Assembly (NCBI RefSeq): GCF_001475935.1
Contig: NZ_LDQA01000045.1
Location: 1 to 64,000, forward strand
DNA length: 64,000 nucleotides
DNA from: Aureimonas ureilytica
GTDB lineage: Bacteria > Pseudomonadota > Alphaproteobacteria > Rhizobiales > Rhizobiaceae
Direction of reading: 5' to 3'
The notes below the pieces were generated by a model. It saw nothing but the letters and a program-made list of their open reading frames with translations. It did no database searches and was not told the origin of the DNA. The position numbers and the translations under genes were made by a program. The number at the start of each line of letters is the position of its first letter. Position 1 is the first letter of the stretch. Shown piece by piece: positions 54,001 to 64,000 of this stretch.

Positions 54001-55149
54001 TCAGTAGGCGTTGGGATTGCGGCCGATGGACGTGGCCGTCACCGGCCCGCGCATCACGCGGTAGACCCAGGTCGTGTAGGCCAGGACGATCGGCAGGAAG
54101 ACGAGCGTCGCGATCAGCATGACGAACAGTGTCAGATGGCTGGACGAGGCGTCCCAGACGGTGAGGCTGACGTTCGGGTCGAGATTGGAGGGCAGGAGGA
54201 ACGGGAAGAGCGAGAGCCCGGCGGTGGAGACGATGCCGAACACGGCCGCCGCCGACGCCAGGATCGCCACCACGCCGCCGCGCTTCCCGAGCGCCAGCAA
54301 AGCCAGCGCCGAACCGAGGAAGCCAAGGGCCGGGGCGATCAGCATCCAGGGATGACGTGCGTAATTACCGATCCAGGCGCCCGTTTCGCTCACCACGCTC
54401 TTGGCCAGCGGATTGGAGGCCGCCGCGCCGATCTGCCGGCTGGTGACGACATAACCATCGAGTCCGAAGGCGACCCAGAGCCCACCAAGCGCGAAGAGCG
54501 CGAGCGTGGCGATGGCCGCCATGCGGCCATAGGACCGCGCCCGGTCGGAGACCTCGCCGAGGCAGCGGGCAGCGATGACGCTCGCGCCGAGCGTGATCAC
54601 CATGGACACCGACACGAGACCGCAGAGAAGCGCGAAGGGGCGAAGCAAGCCGAAGACATTGCCGGTATAGTGCGGGCGCAGCGTCGCATCGAGGCCGAAG
54701 GGCACGCCGAGCAGGACATTGCCCACCGCGACGCCCATGATCAGCGCCGGCACGAAGCCGCCGACGAACAGCGCCCAGTCCCAGGTCTCGCGCCAGCGTG
54801 CGTCCTTCACCTTGCCCCGGAACTTGAAGCCCACGGGCCGCAGGATCAGCGCCAGCAGGATCACGATCATCGCGAGGTAGAAGCCGGAGAAGCTCGCCGC
54901 ATAGAGCGCCGGCCAAGCGGCGAAGATCGCCCCGCCCCCTAAGATCAGCCAGACCTGATTGCCTTCCCAGGTCGGGCCGATGAGGTTGATGAGAATGCGC
55001 CGCTCCTCGTCAGATCGGGCGACGAAGGGCAGGAGCGCGCCGACGCCGAGATCGACGCCGTCCATGATCGCAAAGCCGATGAGAAGCGTGCCGAGGAGCA
55101 CCCACCAGACCAGCCGGAGCGTTTCGTAGTCGAGGGGAAGTTGGGTCAT
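54001..55149 (-). CDS. cydB: Cytochrome bd ubiquinol oxidase subunit II
   Basis: 382 aa membrane subunit with eight to nine helices. It has [48 protein letters not shown] and the C-terminal [19 protein letters not shown] typical of CydB. It forms the heterodimer with CydA and is transcribed 11 bp behind cydA. Confidence 0.96.
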   Translation of the reverse strand: MTQLPLDYETLRLVWWVLLGTLLIGFAIMDGVDLGVGALLPFVARSDEERRILINLIGPTWEGNQVWLILGGGAIFAAWPALYAASFSGFYLAMIVILLALILRPVGFKFRGKVKDARWRETWDWALFVGGFVPALIMGVAVGNVLLGVPFGLDATLRPHYTGNVFGLLRPFALLCGLVSVSMVITLGASVIAARCLGEVSDRARSYGRMAAIATLALFALGGLWVAFGLDGYVVTSRQIGAAASNPLAKSVVSETGAWIGNYARHPWMLIAPALGFLGSALALLALGKRGGVVAILASAAAVFGIVSTAGLSLFPFLLPSNLDPNVSLTVWDASSSHLTLFVMLIATLVFLPIVLAYTTWVYRVMRGPVTATSIGRNPNAY

Positions 55150-55160
55150 GGGTTCAGCTT

Positions 55161-56747
55161 TCAGCGATGGTCGGGGAATGCGGCGGCGCCCTCGGGCACG
55201 AAGCGCGAGCCGCCCGCGCCGTCGATCCAGTCGGCTGCCGCCTTCGGGCCGGCCTTGATCGTCTTCAGCATGAGGAAGATCATGACGACGGCGAGCGTGG
55301 TGTAGAGCGTCAGGAAGAAGGCGAGGCTGATGGAGAGGTCCGTCAGCGTCAGGCCGGAGGCCGCGTAAAAGGTCGGCAGCACGCCTTCCACCACCCAGGG
55401 CTGGCGGCCATATTCGGCGATGAACCAGCCCGCCTCGATGGCGATCCAGGGCGTCGGCAGGGAGAGAAGCGCGATCCAGAGAAGGGCGCGATTGGTGCCG
55501 ATCCGGTGCTTCGAGGCGCGCCAGAAGGCGGTGGCGAAGAAGGCGATCAGATAGAAGCCGATCACCACCATGAGGCGGAAGCTCCAGAAGAGCGGGGCCA
55601 CGCCCGGCACCGTGTCGAAGGCGGCCTGCGTGATCTCTTCAGGCGTCGCGTTCACCACATCCTCGCGGTAGCGCTTGAGAAGCAGTGCGTAGCCGAGATC
55701 CTTCCAGGTGGCCGCGAAGGTCTCTCTCGCCTTGGCGTCGGACGGGTCGGCGCGCACGGCTTCCATCGCCGCATAGGCGATCTGGCCGTTGCGGATGCGC
55801 TGGCCGGCCGTCTGCACGAGCTCGAGAATGCCGGGAATTTCGCCTGAGATGGAGCGCGTGGCGATGAGGCCGAGCGCATAGGGCACCTGCACCTCGAAGG
55901 AATTTTCCTTGTCGCCCGGAATGGCGAAGAGGTTGAAACCGGCCGGCGCGGGCTCGGTATGCCACATGGCCTCCATGGCCGCGAGCTTCATCTTCTGATG
56001 CTCGGTCGCGGTGTAGCCGCTCTCGTCGCCGAGCACGACGACCGACAGGGCGGAGGCGAGGCCGAAGCTCGCCGCCACCGCGATCGAGCGCTTGGCGAGG
56101 TCGACATGCCGGCCGCGAAGCAGAAACCACGCGCTGATGCTGATCACGAACATTGCGCCCGTGACATAGCCGGCCGACACGGTGTGGACGAACTTCGCCT
56201 GCGCCACCGGGTTGAACACCACGGCCATGAAGTCCGTGATCTCCATGCGCATCGTCTCGGGATTGAAGGTCGAGCCGACCGGGTTCTGCATCCAGCCATT
56301 GGCGATCAGAATCCAGAGCGCGGAGAAATTGGCCCCGAGCGCCGTCAGCCAGGTCACTGCGAGATGCCCGACGCGCGACAGGCGATCCCAGCCGAAGAAG
56401 AAGAGGCCGATGAAGGTCGCTTCCAGAAAGAAGGCCATCAGGCCCTCGATCGCCAGCGGCGCGCCGAACACGTCGCCGACATAATGGCTGTAATAGCTCC
56501 AGTTCATGCCGAACTGGAATTCCATGACGATGCCCGTGGCGACGCCCATGGCGAAGTTGACGCCGAACAGCGTACCCCAGAACAGCGTCATGCGCCGCCA
56601 GACCTCGCGGCCGGTCATCACATAGACGCTCTCCATGACGGCCATCAGAACCGACAGGCCCAGCGTCAGGGGTACGAAAAGGAAATGGTACATCGCCGTC
56701 GCCGCGAACTGGAGTCGCGACAGGTCGACGACCGTCATGTCGATCAT
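55161..56747 (-). CDS. cydA: Cytochrome bd ubiquinol oxidase subunit I
   Basis: 528 aa membrane subunit carrying haems b558, b595 and d. Ligand regions are intact: His in [14 protein letters not shown], His in [15 protein letters not shown], the Glu residues of [15 protein letters not shown] and the GRQPW motif. The quinol-binding loop is of E. coli-like (long) size. ATG 56747 gives [15 protein letters not shown]; an ATG three codons on is possible. A perfect FNR-type box is centred 84 bp upstream, consistent with induction at low oxygen. Confidence 0.96.
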   Translation of the reverse strand: MIDMTVVDLSRLQFAATAMYHFLFVPLTLGLSVLMAVMESVYVMTGREVWRRMTLFWGTLFGVNFAMGVATGIVMEFQFGMNWSYYSHYVGDVFGAPLAIEGLMAFFLEATFIGLFFFGWDRLSRVGHLAVTWLTALGANFSALWILIANGWMQNPVGSTFNPETMRMEITDFMAVVFNPVAQAKFVHTVSAGYVTGAMFVISISAWFLLRGRHVDLAKRSIAVAASFGLASALSVVVLGDESGYTATEHQKMKLAAMEAMWHTEPAPAGFNLFAIPGDKENSFEVQVPYALGLIATRSISGEIPGILELVQTAGQRIRNGQIAYAAMEAVRADPSDAKARETFAATWKDLGYALLLKRYREDVVNATPEEITQAAFDTVPGVAPLFWSFRLMVVIGFYLIAFFATAFWRASKHRIGTNRALLWIALLSLPTPWIAIEAGWFIAEYGRQPWVVEGVLPTFYAASGLTLTDLSISLAFFLTLYTTLAVVMIFLMLKTIKAGPKAAADWIDGAGGSRFVPEGAAAFPDHR

Positions 56748-56803
56748 GGGTCTGCCCGCCTTTGGAAAGTGCCGGAACCGTCCGGTTCGCAATGAGGCCT
56801 AGA

Positions 56804-56817
56804 CCCGGCGCGCCGGG
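56804..56817. repeat. Perfect GC palindrome beside the FNR-type box
   Basis: CCCGGCGCGCCGGG is a perfect 14-bp palindrome in the cydA-cydD divergent promoter region, between the FNR-type box and the cydA start. It could form a hairpin in the cydA leader or bind a second regulator. Confidence 0.4.
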
Positions 56818-56823
56818 CGCGCC

Positions 56824-56837
56824 TTGATTTGAATCAA
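56824..56837. promoter_or_regulatory. FNR/FnrL-type box
   Basis: TTGAT-TTGA-ATCAA is an exact match to the FNR consensus TTGATnnnnATCAA. It lies in the 147-bp region between the divergent cydA and cydD genes and is placed so that it could activate either promoter in the class II position (centre near -41). Confidence 0.85.
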
Positions 56838-56894
56838 TGCCGCCGCGCCGCGCCTCGCCTAGTCCTTTCCACGAACAGGCGAGAGGACAGGGCG

Positions 56895-58670
56895 ATGGGC
56901 GCGGATCGGGTGGGCGGGGGGCGCGGGCGCGATGGCGAGCGGCGTTGGCTGGGAGGCCTTCGCACTAGTGGCGGTTGGCCGCTGGCACTCGCCGTCGCGC
57001 TGCCGCTTGTCTCGGGCGTGCTCGTCGTCGCTCAGGCCTGGGTTCTGGCTCATCTCCTGGGCGGAGCCGCGTCCGGCACGCTTGCACCCGAAGCGGAGAC
57101 GAAGGGCGCGCTGGCGCTGGCCGGCCTGTTTCTGGCGCGGGCGGGGCTTGCCTATGGCATGGAGCGCGCGGGATCGGCCGGGGCCGAGCGCATCAAGGCG
57201 CGCCTGCGTCTCGCCCTGTTCGATGATTGGATGGCGCGCCGGCCGGATTGGGCCACGGGTCGCGCCTCGGGCGCGCTGGCCTCGGCGCTTCTCGAACAGG
57301 TGGAGGCGCTGGACGGGTTCTTCGCGCGTTTCCTGCCGGCCATGGTGGCCGCCACCGTTCTGCCGATCGGCTTCGCCGCCTGTGTCTTCCCGGTGGATTG
57401 GGTCGTCGGACTCCTGCTTCTCGTCACCGCGCCGCTGATCCCGCTTTTCATGGCGCTGGTCGGTTGGGGCGCGGAGGCGGCCGGCGAGGCGCAGGCCTCT
57501 GCCTTGTCGCGCCTGTCCGGCTTTTTCGGGGATCGGCTGCGCGGCCTCTCGACCCTCGTCCTGTTCGGGCAGGCCGAGCGGGAGAAGGCGGCCATGGCGC
57601 AGGCCGGCGAGGAATGGCGGCTGCGCACCCTGAAAGTCCTGCGCATCGCCTTTCTGTCGTCGGCGGTTCTCGAATTCTTCGCCGCGCTCGGCGTCGCCGG
57701 CGTGGCGCTCTATGTCGGCCTGTCGTTTCTGGGCTTCGTGACGCTCGGCTCCGCGCCGCTGACGCTGGAAGCCGGCCTCTTCTGCCTGCTCATGGCACCC
57801 GAAATCTATGCGCCGCTGCGCCAGCTCGCCGCCCATTATCACGACCGGGCCAGCGCCAAGGCGGCGGTCGGTGAGATCGCCGCGCAGTTCGGCACGCTGC
57901 CGGCTCTCGTTTCTCCCAAGCCGGCGCAGGAGCCGGACCTCGCCACACCTTTGAGCGATCCGGCCGGCGTCGAGGTCTCCGCGCTGACGCTGCGCACGCC
58001 CGATGGGGCGCGGCCCGTTCTGGACGCGGCCGATCTTCGGCTCGCGCCCGGCAGCCATGTCGCCATTCTGGGGGCCAGCGGCTCGGGCAAGTCCACGCTT
58101 CTGGAAGCCTTGGCGGGCCTGCGCGCGGCGCAAGGCACGATCCGGCTGGCCGGCCGGCCGCTGGAAGAGATCGCCGAGCCGGCCCTGCGCCAGGCCGTCG
58201 CCCTGCTGCCGCAGCGGCCGCATCTCTTCGCCGGCACGATCGCGCAGAATATCCGCCTTGCCGATCCGCTGGCGGGCGACGCGGTGGTGATCGAAGCGGC
58301 CGAGCGCGCCCGCGTGCTCGATTTCGCCTGGGATTTGCCCGACGGACTGGAAACGCGCATCGGCGAAGGCGGCTTCGGTCTGTCGGGCGGTGAGCGGCAC
58401 CGCGTGGCGCTGGCCCGCCTTTATCTGCGCCAGCCCTCGATCCTGCTTCTGGACGAGCCGACCGCGCATCTGGATCGCCAGACCGAGCGGGAGGTGCTGG
58501 ACGATATCCTGCGCTTTGCCGCTGAGCGGGATCGCACGCTCATCGCCGCCACCCATTCGCTTGAAGTCGCCCAGCGCATGGACCTCGTCTTGCGCATCGA
58601 GAACCGCCGGCTGATCCCGCTATCGGGCCGGCCCCGCCCCATCCTCGCCAGCCGGGAGAATGCCGCATGA
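56895..58670 (+). CDS. cydD: Thiol reductant ABC exporter subunit CydD
   Basis: 591 aa half-transporter with six helices and a C-terminal ATPase. It has Walker A GASGSGKST, signature LSGGERHR, Walker B ILLLDEPTAHLD and the H-loop ATHS. CydDC exports cysteine and glutathione to the periplasm and is needed for cytochrome bd assembly. ATG 56895 follows an AGGACAG site; in-frame codons upstream lie in the FNR-type box. Its stop overlaps the cydC start. Confidence 0.93.
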   Translation: MGADRVGGGRGRDGERRWLGGLRTSGGWPLALAVALPLVSGVLVVAQAWVLAHLLGGAASGTLAPEAETKGALALAGLFLARAGLAYGMERAGSAGAERIKARLRLALFDDWMARRPDWATGRASGALASALLEQVEALDGFFARFLPAMVAATVLPIGFAACVFPVDWVVGLLLLVTAPLIPLFMALVGWGAEAAGEAQASALSRLSGFFGDRLRGLSTLVLFGQAEREKAAMAQAGEEWRLRTLKVLRIAFLSSAVLEFFAALGVAGVALYVGLSFLGFVTLGSAPLTLEAGLFCLLMAPEIYAPLRQLAAHYHDRASAKAAVGEIAAQFGTLPALVSPKPAQEPDLATPLSDPAGVEVSALTLRTPDGARPVLDAADLRLAPGSHVAILGASGSGKSTLLEALAGLRAAQGTIRLAGRPLEEIAEPALRQAVALLPQRPHLFAGTIAQNIRLADPLAGDAVVIEAAERARVLDFAWDLPDGLETRIGEGGFGLSGGERHRVALARLYLRQPSILLLDEPTAHLDRQTEREVLDDILRFAAERDRTLIAATHSLEVAQRMDLVLRIENRRLIPLSGRPRPILASRENAA

Positions 58671-60325
58671 GCGCGCTTCGCCGCTTCGCCCCCGTCTTCG
58701 CACAGAGCAAGGGCCGCTTTGCCCTGACGCTCGCGCTCTCACTTCTGACGCTGCTCTCCGGCGCGGCGCTTCTGGCGCTCTCGGGCTGGTTCCTCACCAG
58801 CGCCTTCCTCGCAACGGCCGCCGTGAGCTTCAATCTCTTTGGCCCGTCCTCGGCGGTGCGCGGCCTGTCGCTTCTGCGCATCCTCCCGCGCTATGGCGAG
58901 AAGCTCATCGGCCATGACGCGACCCTGCGCACGCTCAGCCATATTCGCGCCGAGACGTTTCGCACCGCCATTCCGCGCTTCGGCACGTTGCGCAAGGAAC
59001 TGACGCGGGGCGATCTCGTGCAGCGCCTCACCGCCGATATCGAGGCGCTGGACGTGGTCTTCCTGCTGGCGATCGGCCCCATGGTGACGGGGCTCCTCGC
59101 GGGCGGTGCGCTCGCCTTGGCGCTGGTGTTTCTCTTGCCGGGTGCGGCGCTGGCCTATGCCCTGGCCTTCGGTCTCGCCACCATTGCCGTGCCCCTGGCT
59201 CTGGCCTGTGCCTCTCGGGAACCGGGCGCGCAAGGAATCGAGGCGCTGGCTTCGTTGCGCGGCACCGTGATCGACGCGATCGACGGTCAGGCGGACCTTC
59301 GCCTCTTCGGAGCCATCGGAGAGGCTCGCCAGCGCCTGGAAAGCGGCGCGCGGCACCTGTCCGCCTCGCGGCGTTGGCTCGCCGCGCAGAGCGCATTGGC
59401 GGCGGGCGCGATCCATCTCCTGTCCGGCGCGGCGCTGATCGGCGTGCTCATGCCGGGCCTCGCCGCGCTGCGGGGTGGGCAGATCGGCGGGCCTGTTCTG
59501 GTCGGCCTGGTGCTCGCCGTTCTCGGCAGTTTCGAGGCGGTGGCCGGGACCGTGCGCAGCGTCGCGCGGCTCGGCACGTCCCGCGCGGCGGCCGAGCGGC
59601 TGGATGCGCTCGCGCATTTGCCGCAGACGCTGGCCACGCCGGCCCGGCCTGCCGCGCTTCCGGCTGGCGCGTCTTTGAGCCTGCAAGGCGTGTTTTTCGC
59701 ACCGCGCGGCGCGCGGCCCATTCTGGATGGCGCGAGTCTGGCGTTGAAAGCGGGTGAGCGGATCGCGCTCACTGGCCCCAGCGGCTGCGGCAAGTCCACG
59801 CTTCTGGCGCTCGCCATGGGGCTGCTGCGTCCCGACCGGGGCCGCGTGGAGATCGCCGGGCAGGATATGGCCCGCATACCCTTCGAAACCCTGCGCCAGC
59901 GTGTGACGCTGCTCGAACAGGACGCGCCGGTCTTTCTGGGCACGATCGCGGAGAATCTGAGGATCGGCCGCAGCGATGCGACAGACGACGAACTCTGGGA
60001 CGCGCTGCGCCGCGCGCGGCTCCGCAGCTTCGTCGCCACCCTGCCGCAAGGGCTGGAGACGCCGCTTGGCGAGGGCGGGCGCACGCTCTCAGCCGGTCAG
60101 GCACGCCGGCTGGTTCTCGCCCGCGCGCTGCTCTCACCCGCACCCATCCTGCTTCTGGACGAGCCGACCAGCGGGCTCGACCCCGAAACCGAACAGGCGT
60201 TTCTCCTGGATTTGGCCGAGGCGACGGAGGGCCGCAGTGTGATCCTCGCTACCCATGCCAACCTGCCAGATGGCGTGATGGACCGGGTGCTGCACCTCCA
60301 TCACGGCCATCTCACTTCGATCTAA
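58667..60325 (+). CDS. cydC: Thiol reductant ABC exporter subunit CydC
   Basis: 552 aa half-transporter, partner of CydD. The transmembrane domain opens with LSLLTLLSGAALLALSGWFLTSAF, typical of CydC. The ATPase has Walker [10 protein letters not shown], signature LSAGQARR (CydC variant, Ala for the usual Gly), Walker B ILLLDEPTSGLD and the H-loop ATHA. The start overlaps the cydD stop as ATGA. It converges on xseA with 15 bp between. Confidence 0.93.
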   Translation: MSALRRFAPVFAQSKGRFALTLALSLLTLLSGAALLALSGWFLTSAFLATAAVSFNLFGPSSAVRGLSLLRILPRYGEKLIGHDATLRTLSHIRAETFRTAIPRFGTLRKELTRGDLVQRLTADIEALDVVFLLAIGPMVTGLLAGGALALALVFLLPGAALAYALAFGLATIAVPLALACASREPGAQGIEALASLRGTVIDAIDGQADLRLFGAIGEARQRLESGARHLSASRRWLAAQSALAAGAIHLLSGAALIGVLMPGLAALRGGQIGGPVLVGLVLAVLGSFEAVAGTVRSVARLGTSRAAAERLDALAHLPQTLATPARPAALPAGASLSLQGVFFAPRGARPILDGASLALKAGERIALTGPSGCGKSTLLALAMGLLRPDRGRVEIAGQDMARIPFETLRQRVTLLEQDAPVFLGTIAENLRIGRSDATDDELWDALRRARLRSFVATLPQGLETPLGEGGRTLSAGQARRLVLARALLSPAPILLLDEPTSGLDPETEQAFLLDLAEATEGRSVILATHANLPDGVMDRVLHLHHGHLTSI

Positions 60326-60340
60326 GATGGAAGGGCGGAG

Positions 60341-61936
60341 TCAGAACAGATCGCCCTGCACCACGTCCATCTGCTCGCGCTTGGCGCGTTTTGCGCCCTT
60401 GGCCGGCTTGGCGGTCGGCACGGCATCGGCGTCCGGCGCTGCTGCGATGGCGGCGCGGCGGTGGCCGCGCGCGAACTCGATCTCGAAGCTCGAGCCCGGC
60501 ACGAGGTCTTCCGCGCGCGTGATCGGCACGTCGTTCTCGCCGCGAATAATGGCGTAGCCCCGCTCCAGAACCTGCCTGGGGTCGAGGCTGGAGGCGACGC
60601 GCCATGCCCCTGCCAGCGAGGCGCGGCGGCGCTCCTGCACGGCCGAGAAAGCCCGGTCCATCCGGTCCGACGCGGTGGCCAACCGGTGGCGCGCTTCGCC
60701 ACTGCGCTGCGTCACGATATGGGGGCGCAAGGACGAGCCGAGCCGATCGAGATCGTGGCGAAGCTCGCGTAGTGCCGAGTCCAGCCGGTGGATCAGGATG
60801 GAATCGAGATGCCGCAGATCGGCCCGCTTGTCGCGGATCGAGGATTCCAGCCGCGCCGGGGAAAGGAGAAGGCCGGACTCCGAAAGCCGCCGCCGCCGTT
60901 CGCCGATCAGAAGCCGCTGGTTGCGCTCCAGCGCCGCGTCCGCCTCGTCCAGCCGTCGGCGGGGCAGGGCGAGCAGCGCGTCGGCAGAAGGGAGTGCGCG
61001 GGCAAGATTGGCGACGGCCCGCCGCTCGGCCTGAAGCGTGCGCGAGATCGCCGCGCCGCTGCGCGCCTCGATGGCGGCCAGCATGGCGACGAGATCGGCC
61101 CGCACGGGGACGGCCATTTCGGCCGCGCCCGTGGGCGTCGGGGCGCGCCGGTCGGCGGCGTGGTCGATCAGGGTCCAGTCCGTCTCGTGCCCGACCGCCG
61201 AGATCAGCGGAACGTCGGAGGCCGCCGCCGCGCGCACCACGGCCTCGTCGTTGAAGCCCCAGAGGTCTTCCAGACTGCCGCCGCCGCGCGCCACGATGAT
61301 CACGTCGGGCCGGGGAATCTTGCCGCCGGGCGGAATGGCGTTGAAGCCCTCGATCGCGGCCGAGACCTCCGAGCCACAGGTCTCTCCCTGCACGCGCACC
61401 GGCCAGACCAGGACATGCAGCGGAAAACGATCGGCGATGCGGTGCCGGATATCGCGGATCACCGCGCCGGTCGGCGAGGTGACGACGCCGATCACGCGGG
61501 GCAGGAAGGGCAGGGGGCGCTTGCGCTCGGCGGCGAAGAGCCCTTCGGCTTCGAGCTTCAGCCGCCGCTCGTTGAGCAGCGCCATGAGCGCGCCCGCGCC
61601 CGCCGGCTCCATCGCCTCAATGACGATCTGATATTTGGAGGAGCCGGGAAAGGTCGTGAGCTTGCCGGTCGCGATGACCTCCAGCCCTTCTTCCGGCTTG
61701 AAGGCGAGCTTGCCGAAGCTGCCGCGCCAGACCACGGCCTCCAGCCGCGCCTTGTCGTCCTTCAGCGCGAAATAGGCGTGGCCCGAGGAGTGCGGCCCGC
61801 GATAGCCCGAGATTTCGCCGCGCACGCGTACATGGCCGAACGCATCTTCGACCGTGCGCTTGAGCGCGCCGGAGAGTTCCGAAACCGAATATTCCGCGAC
61901 ATTGCTGGCAGTAGCCTGCTCCATCAGATCGCTCAT
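60341..61936 (-). CDS. xseA: Exodeoxyribonuclease VII large subunit
   Basis: 531 aa cytosolic nuclease subunit. The N-terminal OB fold covers about 15-115 ([30 protein letters not shown]). The catalytic domain has [30 protein letters not shown] and [14 protein letters not shown] coiled-coil region runs to about 460. A basic tail of about 40 residues lengthens it beyond the E. coli protein (456 aa), as in other Rhizobiales. It acts with XseB, which is not in the window. Confidence 0.94.
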   Translation of the reverse strand: MSDLMEQATASNVAEYSVSELSGALKRTVEDAFGHVRVRGEISGYRGPHSSGHAYFALKDDKARLEAVVWRGSFGKLAFKPEEGLEVIATGKLTTFPGSSKYQIVIEAMEPAGAGALMALLNERRLKLEAEGLFAAERKRPLPFLPRVIGVVTSPTGAVIRDIRHRIADRFPLHVLVWPVRVQGETCGSEVSAAIEGFNAIPPGGKIPRPDVIIVARGGGSLEDLWGFNDEAVVRAAAASDVPLISAVGHETDWTLIDHAADRRAPTPTGAAEMAVPVRADLVAMLAAIEARSGAAISRTLQAERRAVANLARALPSADALLALPRRRLDEADAALERNQRLLIGERRRRLSESGLLLSPARLESSIRDKRADLRHLDSILIHRLDSALRELRHDLDRLGSSLRPHIVTQRSGEARHRLATASDRMDRAFSAVQERRRASLAGAWRVASSLDPRQVLERGYAIIRGENDVPITRAEDLVPGSSFEIEFARGHRRAAIAAAPDADAVPTAKPAKGAKRAKREQMDVVQGDLF

Positions 61937-61940
61937 GCGC

Positions 61941-62894
61941 TTACCAGCCCGCCACGCCGACGCTCGGGCGCAGCCGCTGCGTGCGGATCATGCGCGTTTC
62001 GGGCAGGCGGCTTTGCGCCTGCGGCGGCAGGGCGGGCGTCAAATTGTGCAGGCTCTCTCGGATATGATCGACCAGGGCGGAGATGACGGGCGAATCCGTG
62101 TTGCGCCCGCGCATGACGGCGATCTGCGCGTCGGGCAGGCGCGGGAAACCGTCCGTCTCGTTCAAAACGCGCATTCCCGGCCGCAGCGCGCATTCGGGCA
62201 GGACGCTGACGGCCAGACCCGCCAAGACGGCCGAGGTGACGATCTGCGCCGACCAGGAGGTGAAAAGGATGCGATGCGTTCGCCCGATCCGGTTCAGCGC
62301 GTCGATCCCCTGCTGGCGCCAGTTGCAGTCGGCGCGCCCGATGGCGAGCGGCAGGATCGGCTCCTCGTGGATATTGTGCGCGGCCGAGGTTACGAAATGC
62401 AGCGGCTCGGTGCGCACGATCTCGGACCAGGCATGGGTCTTGGAGGGGCAGACGAGCGCGACGTCGAGATGACCCTTGTCCACATGTTCGATCAGGCTGG
62501 AGGTCGTCTCGCAGGCGATCTGCAATTCGACGCGCGGATTGGAGCGCACGAAGCGCGCCATGATCTCCGGCAGAAAGCGCTCGGCGTAATCATCGGGCAG
62601 GCCGATGCGCACATGGCCCTCGATCGTCTGCTCGTCGAAGGCGGCGAGCGTTTCCTGGCTGAGCGCGAGCATCCGGCGGGCATAGGTCAGGAGGCGACCG
62701 CCCGCTTCCGTCAGCTTCACAGCGCGGCCCGAGCGCTCGAACAGCTCGGTTCCCAGCCGCTCTTCCAGGCGGCGCACCTGCATGGAAACGGCGGACTGCG
62801 TCTTGAACACTTCCTCCGCCGCGCGGGTGAAACTGCCCGTGTCCACGATCGCGGCGAAGGTGCGAAGCTGGTCAAGATCGAGGGGAGTCGCCAT
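61941..62894 (-). CDS. LysR-family transcriptional regulator, LrhA-like
   Basis: 317 aa. The N-terminal helix-turn-helix (about 5-65, [36 protein letters not shown]) is followed by a substrate-binding domain (about 90-295). The [20 protein letters not shown] region resembles LrhA/HexA-type regulators of motility and virulence. ATG 62894 is taken, though GTG 62903 is also possible. It is 4 bp from xseA on the same strand, with no clear functional link, and divergent from the DUF1127 gene. Confidence 0.9.
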   Translation of the reverse strand: MATPLDLDQLRTFAAIVDTGSFTRAAEEVFKTQSAVSMQVRRLEERLGTELFERSGRAVKLTEAGGRLLTYARRMLALSQETLAAFDEQTIEGHVRIGLPDDYAERFLPEIMARFVRSNPRVELQIACETTSSLIEHVDKGHLDVALVCPSKTHAWSEIVRTEPLHFVTSAAHNIHEEPILPLAIGRADCNWRQQGIDALNRIGRTHRILFTSWSAQIVTSAVLAGLAVSVLPECALRPGMRVLNETDGFPRLPDAQIAVMRGRNTDSPVISALVDHIRESLHNLTPALPPQAQSRLPETRMIRTQRLRPSVGVAGW

Positions 62895-63150
62895 GGTCGC
62901 CACCCATAATGATCGGTGATGCTGGGCATAAGAAACATTCGTTGGTCTGATCCGTCAAGCCGGACTATCTCCATTCTCGACAGCCAGAGACGAGACCGCG
63001 AAATCGGGTGGCTTGAGCCCTCGACACAGCGGAAAGTGTGAACCGGCCCAGCCGGGACATGCTGCCTTTCAACGCGCGGACGACCGTCCTGCGTGATGGA
63101 TGGCGCTTTGCCTGCCGCGCCAGGATTGGCTTTCGAAAGGAGAAACGGCC

Positions 63151-63414
63151 ATGACGCTCGCATCGAAGACTCCCGCTCCCTCCGTGGAAACCCTCGCCCA
63201 GTCGATCCGCATCGGCTTTGTGGCGCTTCGAGCGATCGTCCGCACCATGCGCAACCGCCGGGCCGCCTATCGAATGTCGGAACTGCCGGATTACCTCCTG
63301 AACGATATCGGCCTGAAACGCGATGACGTTCACGAGGCGCTCCATGCCGACTGGCGCGAAGACCCGACCTACCGGCTCGCCGTGCGGGCCAGCGAGCGCC
63401 GCCGCTCGCTCTGA
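63151..63414 (+). CDS. DUF1127 small protein
   Basis: 87 aa. The C-terminal half carries the DUF1127 pattern: RNRRAAYRMSELPDYLLNDIGLKRDDVHEAL. Such Arg-rich small proteins in alphaproteobacteria bind RNA and affect phosphate, carbon or sRNA regulation in the few cases studied. AAAGGAG precedes ATG 63151. It is a single gene ended by a very strong hairpin. Confidence 0.88.
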   Translation: MTLASKTPAPSVETLAQSIRIGFVALRAIVRTMRNRRAAYRMSELPDYLLNDIGLKRDDVHEALHADWREDPTYRLAVRASERRRSL

Positions 63415-63440
63415 TCCCGCGCCATCGTCCGCTTGAATGC

Positions 63441-63477
63441 AAAAGACCCGCCGCGAGCCTCTCGCGGCGGGTCTTTT
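63441..63477. terminator. Bidirectional terminator between the DUF1127 gene and the CBS-protein gene
   Basis: A perfect 17-bp stem (63441-63457 with 63461-63477) has a 3-nt loop. It begins with AAAA and ends with TTTT, so it can stop transcription from both convergent genes. Confidence 0.92.
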
Positions 63478-63503
63478 CGTATCTGATCCAAGCGTCGAGG
63501 CGA

Positions 63504-64000
63504 TCAAGCCTCTTCGCGCGCGGGCTCCAACTCGCCGAGCTGCGTGGCGAGAATCTTGTCGACCCTCCGCCCGTCGAGATCCACGACCTCGAAGCGCCAT
63601 GAACCGTACTGGATGAACTCGCCGACCTCGGGGATATGGCCGAACTGGTCGAGGATGAAGCCGGCCAGCGTCTCGTAGTCGCGCTCCTTGGGCAGGCTGC
63701 CCGAGCCCAGACGCCGCTCCACATCGTCGATCGGCATTCCGGCGTCGATGAGGTAGGAGCCGTCCTCGCGCTGAACGACGGAATAATCCTCCTCAGCCCC
63801 TTCCGGCAGCGAGCCGGAAATCGAGGCGAGAATGTCGGTCGGCGTCACCACGCCTTCGAAGGAGCCGTATTCGTCGATCACGATGGCCATGTGGATGTTC
63901 ACGGAGCGGAAGCGGTCGAGCAGCTTCAGAACCGGCATGGTCTCGTTGACATAGAGCGGCTCGCGCACGACCGCCTTCACATCGATCGTGCCGGTGCGGC
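63504..64000 (-). CDS. CBS-domain transporter-associated protein (CorC/HlyC family), 5' end beyond the window
   Basis: C-terminal 165 codons of a gene whose start lies beyond position 64000. The visible part has the second CBS motif (MAIVIDEYGSFEGVVTPTDILASISG) and a CorC_HlyC domain (DAGMPIDDVERRLG, DYETLAGFILDQFGHIPEVGEFI, FEVVDLDGRRVDKI). Full members either have a DUF21 membrane part or are soluble CorC; the missing half decides which. They are linked to magnesium or cobalt efflux. Confidence 0.88.
   Translation of the reverse strand, partial: RTGTIDVKAVVREPLYVNETMPVLKLLDRFRSVNIHMAIVIDEYGSFEGVVTPTDILASISGSLPEGAEEDYSVVQREDGSYLIDAGMPIDDVERRLGSGSLPKERDYETLAGFILDQFGHIPEVGEFIQYGSWRFEVVDLDGRRVDKILATQLGELEPAREEA

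Overview
The window is high-GC, densely coded DNA that looks like a chromosome of an alphaproteobacterium of the Hyphomicrobiales (Rhizobiales). The signs are a fused cytochrome oxidase subunit I+III, a DUF1127 small protein, an extensin-like protein, a DUF3772-type MscS channel, several sugar ABC transporters with GntR/IclR/RpiR regulators, and small intergenic palindromic elements. A narrower assignment (for example Aurantimonadaceae) would be a guess. No rRNA, tRNA, CRISPR, prophage or transposase was seen. One gene (CBS/CorC-type protein) runs off the right edge.

Layout. 1-7.5 kb: envelope and transport genes (ClC exchanger, L,D-transpeptidase, extensin-like protein, aldo/keto reductase, M23 peptidase). 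7.8-8.8 kb: transaldolase. 8.9-14.2 kb: an accessory aa3/caa3-like cytochrome c oxidase locus (ctaC, fused ctaD/E, a small membrane protein, DUF2231, CopD-like, CtaG-like). 14.7-23.3 kb: divergent sugar locus A. Its minus arm is SDR, UgpC/MalK-type ATPase, RpiR regulator and a SnoaL-like protein. Its plus arm is a family 1 binding protein, two permeases, a SIS-domain isomerase/deaminase and CutC. 23.3-29.4 kb: sugar locus B, read as GntR, PLP trans-sulfuration-type enzyme, binding protein, two permeases, ATPase. 29.6-44.5 kb: locus C, a non-phosphorylative L-fucose-type pathway. It holds an RbsABC-like transporter, sugar 1-dehydrogenase, LgoD-like dehydrogenase, diketo-acid hydrolase, keto-deoxy-fuconate dehydrogenase, fuconate dehydratase, FucU mutarotase, a UxaA-like dehydratase, three regulators and a DMT exporter. 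44.7-46.7 kb: YceI and a cytochrome b561-YceI fusion. 46.7-52.4 kb: MscS-type channel, chemoreceptor, aldose epimerase-like protein. 52.5-60.3 kb: cytochrome bd locus, cydABX-hemN on minus and cydDC on plus, with a perfect FNR-type box between them; cydX is a 50-codon gene easily missed. 60.3-64 kb: xseA, a LysR regulator, DUF1127 and the edge gene.

How the parts work together. Locus C reconstructs as uptake, mutarotation, oxidation to lactone/acid, dehydration, oxidation to a 2,4-diketo acid and hydrolytic cleavage to pyruvate plus lactate; no lactonase gene is present. Locus A looks like amino-sugar or sugar-phosphate metabolism, inferred from its SIS-domain enzyme and SIS-domain regulator. 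Locus B pairs a sugar importer with a possible C-S lyase, and its substrate is unknown. In all three loci the binding-protein gene is followed by a GC-rich inverted repeat, which could set the excess of binding protein over membrane components. The cyd locus places bd oxidase, its assembly exporter and anaerobic haem synthesis around one FNR-type site.
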